A stretch of DNA of 64,000 bases. It comes from Agrypnia vestita (lineage: Eukaryota > Arthropoda > Insecta > Trichoptera > Phryganeidae). The DNA lies in assembly GCA_016648135.1 (NCBI GenBank), contig JADDOH010001502.1, forward strand, positions 62,001-126,000, written 5' to 3'. The stretch's first letter is position 1; each line of letters starts with the position of its first letter. The position numbers and the translations under genes are program-made. This document shows positions 34,051 to 45,869 of this stretch, in pieces. The notes under the pieces were generated by a model. The model searched no databases. It had not been told where the DNA came from and worked only from the letters and a program-made list of their open reading frames with translations.

Positions 34051-37000
34051 TCAATTAATTTAAAACACAATGTAAAATTGAGTTATTTAATCGCATAAAA
34101 ATGTTTTTCATTGAGTCAGTGCACGATTTTTATAAAAATTAAATAAAAATGATTCCGATTAGATTCAGAATATCGTTTAATAATACGAGTATTATATTAT
34201 GAAAATTGATGTATTTTTGACACGCGATAAACGACAGTATTTCTGCACTGTCAGATGTTTATTTTGAACTCCCATTTTGCAAATTAGGTGCTTTATTGTT
34301 TAGCTGATCGGTTTCTTGCGAATTTATTATTGCAACGTTTTCTTCTGCCAAGCGAATCGCTGGCAAGAAATAGAGCAAATTTCGCGAAAACATTCAGTTT
34401 TTAAATAACAACATGCATTCTTTTGCACGATTAATCCACATACATAAATATATAAAGGGTGTTGTTTCATAATATTTTACGGATGATTTTATTTTAGACA
34501 GATATCTGTCTTAAATTTGCATCCGCAGTGCATTCTTGCAATTGTGCGACTAGATGAGCGTTTCTTTTGATCGAGGTATACATTGTGTTAATTACAGGAT
34601 GTGCCTCATTTCACTTACATAAGTATCAATTATGTGACATCTGTTACTATTATTAGACAACAAAACAATCTCAATTATTATCGGCAATGTTAATTAATAT
34701 AATAAGATACTGCAGCGACATAAGTTTGTTTTTGTTTGAGATTTTACTGTATTTTTTTTTAGTTTGGACAAAGTTTAGAGTATTCTGGATATTTCTGGTA
34801 CGAATGAACGTATGTCAGTATTAAAGAGATATAATTTTATCAGAAAACGAAAATTGCTAAATTTCCATGTTAACTGGATCATTTTAATAAATAAATGAAA
34901 ATATTTAATAATATTACGCATCTGACGGCTTTAGACTAGCTTTTGTATTCAAAATATTGTTTGATATGAATCATTTTTAAAGCTCTTAAAACCCTTGAAT
35001 GTTCAAGATAATAATGAAAAATACTTAAACTACGAAACAGTTCAGTTTTTACACGATATTTTTATATGTATTAGATATTATCTATAATATTGTTGCTCCA
35101 AATTTTGAAAAAATAACTTTAAAAAATTGTAAATCTGTAACAGCCTGTATAATTAATACATATGTGAGTATTTTATGTGCGTAATCAGCATCTCTGTTTA
35201 TTTTCGTATATAAGAATATCCAAGATCGCGTTTGTAGGAATATTAATGAGAAGATTTCTGGTCAAACAATTGTGGTAAATGCAAAATATTTAATTATATT
35301 TTATTTTCACACACACTTTTGATGTTATTAATCTTCTAGTACATTTGCACTACACTGTTTATAATTTTATTCACTTCTTATAATTAATTTTTAAATTTAA
35401 GCTTGATGTTGATATGTTTATTCCTGATTTATTTATTTGCATAACAGATAAAACTTAAATTCGTTATTATATTAATGTTAATTTAACAAAACCCATTTGG
35501 AGCGTTTAAATTCTTACATTTAGTATATCTTAATAAGGCGAAACGTGTCTAAAAACAAGTGTTTATATTTTAATGTAAGTGTGGAGCGTTATAAATTTAA
35601 GGTAGTAAGGTAGAAATAATACTTTTTACTAAATTTTACGTAGACTAAAAAGTATCCATCGAGTATGATTAATTAACCAACGTTATAGGTATAACGCGTG
35701 TCTAAAAAACCTATCTAACCTTATACAAAAATATAAGTTAACGTGTTACATGCATAAATAAATCTAATTTTCCTCATATTCGTTCGCTTACTATGTCATA
35801 TATAAATTACTTCGTACCTATATTCACTTCAAATGAGCATTGCCGAGCATTCACTTTGGCACACTCATTCATAAGGAGTGCAGAGTAAAATAATAATTAT
35901 TTCCCGTAATACTTTATATCTCCAACAAGATAGCAACACTAGGATTCCTTCATTGTTATATTTTTACATTGCACTGCGCATTGATTGGATGGCGTTTGCG
36001 AAATCGTGAGTGTGTTGACATTCTGACCTCATCCGGAAGGATGCGGATACCATGTATGCAGCCGCGAGTGCTCGTGTAATTTTTTATTAGTCAAATAACA
36101 AGAACGTCAGGATGTGATGGGCAGTGTGATATGAAATGTGATAATTTTAATGTGATTTTCGATCGTTCTGTACACCAAAGCAGTATCATGCATGTATGTA
36201 TGTAAATTATTATATGCACTTGCATTTTAAAAAATGACGCTATATGCTTTTGATTGTTGTGATTGAAAATATATGAAAACATTTACAGCGTATAAAATAG
36301 TTAATAATACTTGCTACATTTTATTCGTCGAATTCATTTATTTCTCAGAAATTAAAACCGCGAAAGGAAACTTTGATTTAAAATGCTTAGCCATGTTGCC
36401 TATGGCCGCAATTTAATGTACTAATTACATTATTTTACTATGTTTATGGTTCAGTTTCGCGTGTGCGCAACGACAGTCTTGTTGGATAAGGCGCGAAGAC
36501 TCCATTACAGAGGTTCACTTTCTTTTTCGTTGTTATAACAATGTGTTGAAAGTTTTTAAATCGTTGATTGTTATTATAATTGTTACTGTGACGGTGACCA
36601 TGGATATAATGGTATTCGTGATAGCTTAGGACGTTCGAAAAACAATTGAATGTTTCGGGCGGGTAACGTCGGTGATACAGAAAATGGATGCACAAAAGTG
36701 TGATGTTGTAGTTCCACCCCAAATATTAAGTGATCGATTTTGAAACAAGTTATTTGCGGCATCGTCATTGATATGAACGTACGTATTTACATTTAAAAGT
36801 AAATTTGAATATCAATTCATTCCATACGACAAGTAAAGAACTGGATGCGAAAGGACAGAAAGATAAAGAAAGGGCAGGAAAGGATAATGTCTAGGTATAA
36901 AATTAAATTATTGTCAAAAAATTTGCAAAAATTTATTTAAAAAATTGATAATCGGATATACTGTAAAGAAAATAGAGGTCCGGCATTGTTCGTGATTGAG

Positions 37001-37339
37001 CTTTTTCCATATTTGAAATAATGATAGTGGGGGGTGCATTTTTTCGCGTGCGCTCGCTCTATGCAAAAGTTGGCCGAGGTAAAGATAGAGTTGTCCTATA
37101 GTGAAACTGAGTAAAATTTGGAACGCACGGCACTCAATACTAATTTATTCCACGGAAACGGGATGGAGCAGCCAGGGGCAGCGGGTAGATGTTGCTTTCA
37201 GGGTCCTAAAAAGTAATCATGCAAAAAAAAAATCGATCAAAGGGTGTAGGATTGTATAGACAATAAAATAACAGACATTATTTAAAAAAATGGGTATCTC
37301 TTATAATTAAATATTTAAAATAATATTTTTAATAAACAA
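34051..37339. other. Long AT-rich, apparently unique DNA
   Basis: No coding exon or repeat family of the window is seen for 3 kb, apart from a fragment at 37140-37260 (GGGTCCTAAAAAGTAATCATGC) that resembles the interior of the Helitrons at 18291 and 43295. The absence of transposon copies is itself unusual here and would fit a long intron. Confidence 0.45.
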
Positions 37340-37506
37340 CTAGCCGTACACCCGTAAATAATCACGGGAAATAACAAAAATTAATTACGACCCTTGCTTG
37401 ACCGTGTAATATGAGCCGCTCGCTGATTGCGTGTCACTCTCTAACTATCTAAAGTTGTCATTCTATGATGACGGACAGACAACAACATTTTTATATTTAG
37501 TTTAGA
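37340..37506 (-). mobile_element. Short non-autonomous Helitron (167 bp)
   Basis: CTAG at 37340-37343 with A before it; the hairpin CCCGT...ACGGG at 37351-37368; the 5' TC at 37506-37505 (minus) followed by TAAACTAAATATAA. Inverted homologue of 27742-27905. Inserted between A and T, as Helitrons are. Confidence 0.78.
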
Positions 37507-38264
37507 TGTTATGATCTTTATTGTGTACCTACATCGATCATAATGTGTACACAAAAAGCTTTTTTTTTCAGTAATATTAACAACACAACGTTATATATGT
37601 TTATTGGTAGGTTTAGTTTTGATTGGCTGAACGAAAAAAACGTGCAATATCTTAGGTCGAACTAAAGATCATTTTTCAAATTCTTATCAAAACTTAAATT
37701 TCTTTCATTACAATATTGCAAAGTCAAAACATAAAGCTGTATGTCAAAATATTTACATACTTAATTCGTAAGGAAACCTAATTAAAAAAAAATCAATATA
37801 TCTACATATTTCATTTCAACGGAACACAGCGAATTCCTACCGAGACAACAAATATTGTCAAGCTGTATAATTCTACATATACAATTTAGATAATTTAACA
37901 TTTACAATTTATTGTAATTTGATTGGTATCATGAATAGTTGCATGGAGTGCATTGGTGGTGAGGAATTGTCGTGCTCTTCAGTGACTCACAAATTCCACA
38001 AATGGTCAGCTGACGTCAAGTGCCCAATTAATGTCTCCGGCACTAACACACGGATAGCAGTCGACCACTTTGTTTTTATCACTAGGATTCTCCCACACTA
38101 ACATAGATCGCACCGTCAGTGTAAAACAGTAGTAAGTCGATTCATTTCAATATATAGTTCAACATCGTACAAATATCCACTACACCTTTAGGAACTACAC
38201 GTGCATGTTGTAAATTATTATTTACTTTGTGAAAGCCCGTAAATAATGACAGGCAATGACAAGG
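37507..38264. other. AT-rich DNA, nothing recognised
   Basis: The frame 37919-38101 has slightly higher GC but no motif, and no splice context was found. Confidence 0.45.
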
Positions 38265-38630
38265 AATAAGCAGAATAGTAGAGAAATTTCATAAATTACA
38301 AATACCAATGAAAATATTAATTGTATTATACAAATCAATATGAATAATGTAGGGTAATGTTATCATCCATAATTATTATTATAAATATCATTAAAAATTC
38401 GACTCCATTAAAACGCATGTGGTTGGTCGTGACGTATCAATTCGCGTGTTTGGTGTAGTGCGGTAGTATTTGTACATCTGGGTACCATACAATTGTGACG
38501 CACATATTCGTTTCTAGTGAAATACGGTGTTTTGGCGGGAATTTGAAGTGTTGAATTTCAAAATCATTTTTACACTATTAATTACACAAAAATTAAAAAA
38601 AAGTGAAGGTTATTCTGTTAAAAAATGTTT
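38265..38630 (+). repeat. Dispersed repeat F5, copy 1
   Basis: Direct copy of 61190-61530. Shared blocks include ATGAATAATGTAGGGTAATG/ATGGATAATGTGGGGTAATG, TTGGT(C/T)GTGACGTATC, ATTCGCGTGTTT and GTGTTTTGGCGGGAATT. The copies are diverged but ordered. The class is not identified. Confidence 0.65.
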
Positions 38631-38656
38631 TAATAAAACTATTGTTGAAAACGTGT

Positions 38657-38812
38657 GAAGCAGGTACCCGCGTGATCTGGTGTCTCATATTAAAAATTCT
38701 GAGTTCGATTCCCGATGAGGTTACAATACATCTATGTAAGTTATTTTCACATGCTGGGGGTATTTCGCTTCAGTAATTGGGCCTCAAGGCCTGTTGTAGC
38801 GTTAAATATAAT
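38657..38812 (+). mobile_element. tRNA-derived SINE, family B
   Basis: B-box-like GAGTTCGATTCCCGATGAGG (38701-38720), TTTCGCTTCAGTAATTGGGC and the tail GGCCTGTTGTAGCGTTAAAT, matching the family B copies at 9583 and 15203. Confidence 0.75.
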
Positions 38813-38969
38813 ATATTATTCGATCTAGATGTATATAGGTTCAGGGTGTAACAGGGTTCGTTCTTACAGAATACCTTTCAGGTAGAATTCTGCCTAAATA
38901 ATGAAATGAAAAAGTTTTAACATCGATGTCCTAATCTTAGTAGTTTTGGAGATAAGCAACTTCATGTTT

Positions 38970-39052
38970 AAAAAATATTTTTTACTTATTTTTTGTAAAA
39001 CTTTGGACTGTCACTGAAGTAACTTATATACAATATTAAAAATGAATTTACA
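38970..39052. repeat. Foldback family FB, part left of a nested insertion
   Basis: TTTTTGTAAAACTTTGGACTG, AAGTAACTTATATACAATAT and TAAAAATG are FB blocks. The family sequence breaks off at 39053, where the next element begins, and seems to resume near 39516. Confidence 0.45.
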
Positions 39053-39476
39053 AATTGTTAGTTAACTTTGTAAAAACCACTACCAGATTTTAGGTCTACC
39101 GGTTTCGAGACGTACCCGTCTCTTCGTCAGGACCAACACTACTTCACTACATTCACAACATTACATTAGTATTGTTACACTTCCCCCAATAATTGATCAC
39201 ATGCGTGTTAGTCTTGTCAGGGACAAACATGCACTGATTAGCCTAATGAACCATCAGGGATCTACCGAAAGAGAGTGAGAGGGGGCGGGGTCTAATGTGG
39301 GTGTTACCCCATCTTTTGTGAACATTAAATTAAACAAAGGGCTGTATGGAAAATTAATTTGATTGTTAATTAGGGGTGGTCTATTATTAGTGTTGGTCCT
39401 GACGAAGAGACGGGTACGTCTCGAAACCGGTAGATCTAAAATCTGGTAGTGGTTTTTACAAAGTTAACTTACAATC
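39053..39476. mobile_element. Inverted-repeat element with hammerhead-like arms (family PH)
   Basis: Arms 39053-39140 and 39389-39476 are inverted copies of about 88 bp with few mismatches. Each arm holds CTGACGA, a GAGAC/GTCTC stem and CGAAACCGG, in opposite orientation. The 248-bp centre is unrelated. Penelope-like elements can have inverted long terminal repeats with hammerhead motifs, so this is a candidate relic of one; no RT or GIY-YIG coding is seen. Confidence 0.6.
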
Positions 39477-39515
39477 TGTTATAATGTCTCACCACAAAAT
39501 TAATGCTTAAAATAT

Positions 39516-39780
39516 TAATAATATTAAAAATTAATTCTCTTTAATACAAGTCAAATAATATGATTAAAATCATTTTGATTCAGATATTTTTCGAAATGTT
39601 TTAATCATTTCATTTGACTTGCATTTGAGAACGAGCTTTTAATATTCAACAAAAATTTCTTGAATAATAGTTAGATTTCAATTTATTTTGAATTATTTTA
39701 TGTAAATGAATTTATTATAAGTTACAAGATAAGTTACATTAATGATAGTCTAACGTTTCATAAAAGATTTGTTTTTAAAG
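39516..39780. repeat. Foldback family FB, central stem and right part
   Basis: TAATACAAGTCAAATAATATGA (split around 39542-39563) and its inverse TCATTTGACTTGCATTTGAG near 39608-39630 form the central stem; AGTCTAACGTTTCATAAAAG near 39747 matches the family right half. Confidence 0.5.
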
Positions 39781-40300
39781 CGAATAAATTTTTGAATGAA
39801 CATCTAATAAAAAGTACAAGGAATACACAACAAAATGATACTTTTAAAATTTTAATTTTTACGACATTACAAAGCAAAATATAGCAGAACGAAGAACAGA
39901 AGATTAATTATAAGAGTTCTTAAGTATACATTAAAATGTTTTTTTTTTTTTTGAAATACCACAGATTTTTTCCAAGTCAGTGTACAGTTCATTGAAAATT
40001 TGACGCCTCGATAAGAATAATGTTGCGCTATGTTAGTGTTTAGTTCAGGAATTTTAATGTTTCCGGATGTCCTCGCTCTAGAACTGATACTTTCAGAAAG
40101 AGTTTCATCGTTTTTAAAGTACCTTTTATGTATTTAATGTTTCTGTACATTTTGTTCACATCTACTATCATAATATTTAAAAACATTGTTTCGAGTTTTA
40201 CGCGTTTTACGAGTTTTAAAATAATTTAAGATGGGTTCTCACACAAGTAATTTTGAAAAATTACTTAAATTTTCAATTAAACATCGCTTCCACAAACACA

Positions 40301-40811
40301 AGATGTCTCATAGCTACTTGCGAAAAAATCTTCTTTATTAAATGTTAAATAGAAAATGTTCTTTACACTTCGGGTAAAATGTCAAAAGTTTAGGAAATAA
40401 ACGATATTAAAGTTTGCATTTTTTAAGAATATTTCTGACTGATTGATCGATCTATTTTAAAATGTTAGATTATCATGAAAGTAACTTATACAGAATATTA
40501 AAAATTCAGTTGCTTTGATACAAGTTAAATAAAATTATTAAAACCGTGCAGACATGTGAACAATCCTTTTTTCGCAAGGTTTTTATAATTTTATTTGAAT
40601 TTTATCAAAGCGGACATTTTTTTAATATTCGACATAAATTACTTTCACGATAGTCTGACGTTTTACAGAAGATAAGTCAGAAATATTGAAAAAAAAATGC
40701 AAACTTTGGTGTCGCTTATCTCCTTAATTGCTGACATTTCACCCAAACTGTAAAGAATATTTTTTATTATAAATTTAATGATGAAGATTTGCCGATAGTT
40801 TTTGCTACTAC
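40301..40811. repeat. Foldback family FB, full-length copy (about 510 bp)
   Basis: The two halves mirror each other over almost the full length, about the centre near 40555. Left blocks TTTACACTTCGGGTAAAATG, AAGTTTGCATTTTTTA, GAAAGTAACTTATACA and TTTGATACAAGTTAAATAAA recur in inverse order on the right. No coding capacity. Other copies at 19443, 30998, 38970/39516, 41524 and 57241. Confidence 0.8.
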
Positions 40812-41523
40812 CATTGCTATTACCAACAAACATATAAAAGATCAGCCCAACTATGCTTGAGCTAGCTTAGCTAGAGCACCAAGATAATGCGCGTAAAATT
40901 CCATTTTTTTAAAATATATTAAGTGAGCTACCAAAATATAAACCTATTTTTTGTTATCTTATTGGAAATTTGACATGTTTGCAATACAGTTTAAAATAAA
41001 AATATCGTCAAAATTTTGATACAAAAATGAATTTTTTACCAAAATGTCAGAGTCCTCGTGGTTCCAAAATACATATGGTAAAGTGTGCTTATATTAAACA
41101 GTGTCGGTTTTGTAAATAATATTTTTTTTTATTATATACCTATAATTCGGTTATAAATAATAATTTTTCGGAGAGCCTAAAGCTGTTTAAATAAAATATG
41201 GGAATTTGGAACATAATTGTAGGATTTCACGGTACCTACGTCTAGAAATCTTTGAGTTAATGATTATTACTTTTTTATATTAATTGTGCAGGGATAACAT
41301 ATTTTCCTCTGTAATATTTTTTTATATTACAATGCGTATCCTCCGTTATAGGGAATCTCGACGTTTGAATTCTTATCACCTGTCACTTCACCCTCTTCTG
41401 TCTCCTCATCAACTGATTGTCGATGCTCATTATACAACTGAAGTTGACCCATGACATTCCTATCTCTTGTCTGATGATCGTCCGGCGACTGCCTTAGGTT
41501 ATGGTTATTAGTAAATAAGGCAC

Positions 41524-41772
41524 AGGGCGTCTCAGCTAGTAGAAAAAACTTCGGGGAAGTCTTCTTCATTCAATTTTGAATAGAAAATATTTGCGTGGAA
41601 TGTCGGCAACTACGGAAGTAAACGTCATCAAAGTTTGCATTTTTTCTGACTTATTTTCTGTAAAACATTGGACTATCACTGCGGTTATTTATGTGGAATA
41701 TTAAAAATTCATTCGCTTATAAGTCAAACAAAAAGGACAAACTTTCCAAAAAAATATTTTTCAATTTTCTCA
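41524..41772 (+). repeat. Foldback family FB, left half only
   Basis: GCGTCTCAGCTAGTAG, AAAACTTCGGGGAAGTCTTC, AAAGTTTGCATTTTTTCTGA and ATTAAAAATTCATTCGCTTA match the family. The copy ends at the start of the SINE at 41773, suggesting truncation by or at that insertion. Confidence 0.65.
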
Positions 41773-41934
41773 AGACGTGAACACGAAATATGTGTCACAT
41801 CAAAACGATTACTATTTTTGAACTAAGCTAAACGCTTATGCTATGAAAATAGCTCAAATTTACTGTTCTCCTGGACTGAGGATCGAACCCCCGGCCACGT
41901 GATCACTAGACGAGTGTCTTAACCACAAAACCTG
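41773..41934 (-). mobile_element. tRNA-derived SINE, family A
   Basis: B-box-like GGATCGAACCCCCGG at about 41880-41894 (plus-strand reading, complement of GGTTCGATCC). Body GCTATGAAAATAG and end GTGAACACGAAATATGTGTC fit the family. Confidence 0.7.
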
Positions 41935-42389
41935 TCAAAGTTTTTGAATTTTTCAGCTGATTTCGTAAACTTTTCAGTTTCGGAATTTATGTAACGCAAA
42001 TACGGTATTTTCAGTGTTAGTAAAGTTTTAAAAATGACATTTTTTTTCAAAACTCAGCCCACTATCCCCATTAAAAGTGTCTTCGGCCTCCTGTAGCAAC
42101 ATGCATACAAATATTTAGTGTTATTTATCATGTAAGAATGTGTAAATAAATAATTAATTTCATGTGTTCAGTGGGTTCAGGTTATTGTCAAGAAAATGGA
42201 TATTGTATAGGAGTGACTTTTTTTAATGATAATAGGATATCTGCAAGAATATCAGCATCAATGTTAGTGTCAGAACAATATATATTGTATATATGACAAA
42301 TTCGTGCGATTGGAGAAAAATAACCAACATTATTACAAAGCTGACTTATTCTAAAGAGCTCCGGGTGTCTTGTAGGGGGTTAAAAATGC

Positions 42390-42870
42390 AAACTTATGTC
42401 ACATAATGAAAGAAAATCAAAAGCTCCACTGAGAATCGAAGCACGACAAAATCGAATATTTTCTATCGGGACTTCAATTTGTGCATTTTGAAAACAGCGA
42501 GACGCTCCTCATGGCTGTGAAGATTTCTGTGTTGACCAGCTCTGCAAGACAAAATACCTATGTAGGTATAGTACGTAGAATTTTTTTTGTACTCTTTCGA
42601 TTCTTGCAACATGTTGTACTACAATAAGGTATCCAAAAAACTTGTGAATATTCCAAGATACGTCTTACTAGTGATAAATAATATACATTTTTTTAAGACT
42701 TCTATGATTTTTAAAATGGTGAGTAATTTTTTTTATAAATTCCAACATAGTACTTGCTTTATTGGTGATATTATCAAAATGATCCCTGAAAGAGAACAGT
42801 CTAGCATGACACCCAGATTCTTTATTGAGTTTACTTTTTTATCTTTATTTTCTAGGTGACATATATATTT
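42390..42870 (-). pseudogene. Jockey-type LINE reverse transcriptase relic
   Basis: Read minus, successive frames give NLGVMLDCSL (near 42815), FRDHFDNITNKASTML, KITHHFKNHRSLKKMY, LVRRILEYSQVFWIPY and then REERLAVFKMHKLK. This is the order of the jockey/CR1 RT thumb region ending with the LEY-S-V-W-P motif. At least three frameshifts and several stops separate the pieces. The extent is approximate. Confidence 0.78.
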
Positions 42871-43294
42871 TCTATATATATTTTTTCTAACGTATAGTTT
42901 GTGAAAAAGTCGTACGTTAGTCATTAATGTAGAATGTAAAAAAAAACATTTTATGATAATTGACAATTATAATGTCCTGTCATTCGTTGACGGGCAATTT
43001 CTAGTACAAATATAATATTAAATTATTCTTACAGCTCTCCGAAATCGGTACATACATAAATTTAACACATTTGGCTCGATACATCCTTCGTCCCTGTTTG
43101 TTAGCTTCCAAATTCGGTTCTGGGTTCATTAATTACTCTGCACATCAATCACCCAAAGCCACTTTACATGTTTGGGACAGATAATTCCAAGAGCTTAATC
43201 TCTTCAACTTAACCACGTTTTGCCGACTAACGCTTTAACGTCAGTAACCTCAAACTAATACAATCAAATTTTTACAATGTATTATTATTATACA

Positions 43295-43733
43295 CTAGCC
43301 GTTCATACCCTGCGTTGATCGGGTTAAGGATTTAGTTAAAAATAAGTATGTGGGGACACACAAAGATTCCATTGTTTTGCAATTGAATCTTTGCAGTTTG
43401 TTTTGAAACATTGTTTTTATTAAATTTTTTTATTAAAAAATAATGTTTCCATTTAATCTAGATTGTTATGGATGGGATATCTAGGAGGGAATCGTGGCCT
43501 ATGTATTTCAACGGTTCCTAAAGAATAAGTTAGCAAATTTTGAGTCGGTACAGATTTGCATTGAAAATATATGACGGGGAGGGGAAGGAGTAAAGGGTGA
43601 GAGGGAAATGTCGCCTATGTTACTAGCCGGGCTCTAAAGCATAAGTATGCAAAATTTGAGTCGAATCGGACAAACGGTGCAGATTTGTATAGAGAACAGA
43701 CAGATAGACATTGAGTTTTATCGGTGTTATAGA
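43295..43733 (-). mobile_element. Non-autonomous Helitron, second family
   Basis: CTAG 43295-43298 (A before), GTTCATACCCTGCGTTGATC just inside, and the 5' end TC at 43733-43732 (minus) with T after on the plus strand. The interior matches 18291-18758 including GTCGCCTATGTTAC and GTATGCAAAATTTG. 439 bp, noncoding. Confidence 0.75.
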
Positions 43734-43867
43734 TTTATGGTGATGATATTATTTCAATTTATTATTATTAAGAAAAACGTCTCTCTTGAATAATGTTTTA
43801 TGTGATAAGAATTCCCAAAGATATATAAACACAATTAAGAAATGTTGCGTGTTGTTCAAAAAAAATA

Positions 43868-44590
43868 CAAGTTGTGTTCGTTTTTCCAATTAAGAAGAAA
43901 AAGAGGACATATTTTTTTTTTAAACCGGGCTTATATTTAATGTAGGTACTAAAAAGAAAAAAAAAATTTCTGACAATTTTTTTTGTTCACCCTCTAAATA
44001 AACGATGTTGATATAGATTACAGAATTCTGTTGTTGGTGGAGGGAAAGCGCCCACGCTTTTATTTGAAAAGTGAAGCAAAAAGAAATATGTGAATTTTTC
44101 TTTTAGTACATTTAAATATAAGTGTGGTTCTTTTTTAAATGATCTATTTTTTTATTAAATATAATTTTCTACTTTTTAGTCTTATTTATTTTATTTATTT
44201 GTGTTAATTTTTATTAGTATTAAATTTTTATTAAATTAAATTAATTACATTAAAAAAATAAAAATTATTATTAAATTTATTTATTATTTAAATATAAGTG
44301 TGGTTCTTAAAACGATTTATTTTTTCATTAAATATAATTTTCTACTTTTTAGTCTTATTGCCCAGCGTACAAAATCACTTCGGTAGAAAACTAGCGTCAT
44401 CTTTTGTTGAGCTCATTAACTGATTTCCCATATAAAATTTTGATTAATTAATTATGATGGGTTAATTGATTAATTAGTGAATTGATTATTGTCAGAATAC
44501 ATCTGTGCGAAATTTCAGCTCGATTGGATTTAAAGATTTCGTTCAGACACACAGGTGAAGCTATATATGTTTGGTAAAAAAATATAACAA
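43868..44590 (-). repeat. Dispersed element F2, minus copy with internal duplication
   Basis: Inverse of 8085-8615: ATCACTTCGGTAGAAAACTA near 44375 and CAGCTCGATTGGATTTAAAG near 44517. A 75-bp block (AAATATAAGTGTGGTTCTTT, ATATAATTTTCTACTTTTTA) is present twice, near 44110-44187 and 44287-44362, around a 100-nt AT-rich insert. Confidence 0.65.
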
Positions 44591-45154
44591 ATCAGTCAAT
44601 AACTTCTTGCCAACGAACAAGTTTTCGATGCTCTTGAGACAAAAATCACCAAACACAATCTCTTGTAGAGCAGAAAATTTTCTTTCAAGTGAAGTATATA
44701 CCTTTACCAATTTGTTTTACTCTTGACGCACATTACAAAATTTATAAAAAAAGAAAACGGACACTACTGATGTTATCACCTTATAAATGAGAAAGTTGAC
44801 CAACAAAATTAGGTGAAAATAGTAATATTACAGTAATAAAATTTATTATTGGCATAAAAATAAGTGATGATGTTAGTTTAATGCTGCATGACACGATGAG
44901 TTCTATTTTCGAGAAATAGGAAAATTTCTTGATTTGTGGAGAGTAAAATAAATGATCTCTGAGCATTATATTGTTTACGGTACTTAAAGCTCAACAACTC
45001 AAAACCGTAAAATTTTCACATTCCTGCGTTTTAACATTAAACAATACAATTTAATATTATTAGATACGTATATCATTCTTCCTGTGTTCATTGCGTGAAA
45101 TATCGTAGTAATGTAAAATAAAATCCGGTGAATTGTAAATTTATATGGGTTTAA
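44591..45154. other. AT-rich DNA, nothing recognised
   Basis: Only short frames without motifs. Confidence 0.45.
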
Positions 45155-45350
45155 TTAAGATAAATTATAGAAGTCTATAGAAGTCACATGAAGCTATTTG
45201 TATGGGAAATGTATTTATGGAAGTCTTTTTATGGGGTGACCCAGGGCTTATGACTACGTGAGCTGGCTTATGTGATCATTTTACACAATTCAATGTTCAT
45301 CAATTCCACCGTAAGAACATCCACATATTATCAAATTTTTGAAAGCTGTT
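45155..45350. repeat. Dispersed repeat F4
   Basis: AAGATAAATTATAGAAGTCT, GACCCAGGGCTTATGACTAC, GTGATCATTTTACACAATTC and AAGAACATCCACATATTATC in family order. Confidence 0.65.
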
Positions 45351-45487
45351 TACATGCTTTAAAACAGTTTCTTTCATATATTCGAATGGAGCGTGCTAGA
45401 GAAATATATTGCCCTTCACATGACATATAGAGTATAAATAGAAATCGCAGCTGGGAATACAGAATTAATATATGCAATTATTTAATA

Positions 45488-45869
45488 CTATCTGAGTCCG
45501 CGGCTTCGCGCGCGTAGATTTTTAGTAATTTTTAGTCATATTTTATCAATTTGTGTATTAACCTAACGTATAGGTATCTGTCATCGCGGACATTTTTATA
45601 GAATTTTTTGAGTTCCACAACTTCTGAATAAAAAGTATTTAAATATCTCATACCATTAAGGCAACGTTCGTAAAAAAACGCATTGCTCGGCCATTATTTC
45701 GTCGACTTTAGCCCTTTTATTTTAACGGAATAATATATAGCCCGTTTCTACCTTGAAAGTCGTTCGTCTAAATATTGATTAAAGAATTTTTGAAATGTGA
45801 TGAGTAGTTTCGGAGATAATCTCCTACATCCAAACTTACAAACTTTACCTCCTTATATATAAGTATAGA
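45488..45869 (-). mobile_element. Non-autonomous Helitron, third family
   Basis: The minus-strand 5' end TCTATACTTATATATAAGG (from 45869) and the 3' end with a CGCG/CGCG hairpin (GCGCGCGAAGCCGCG) before ATAG (45491-45488, one change from CTAG) fit Helitrons common in Lepidoptera. 382 bp, noncoding. Confidence 0.65.
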
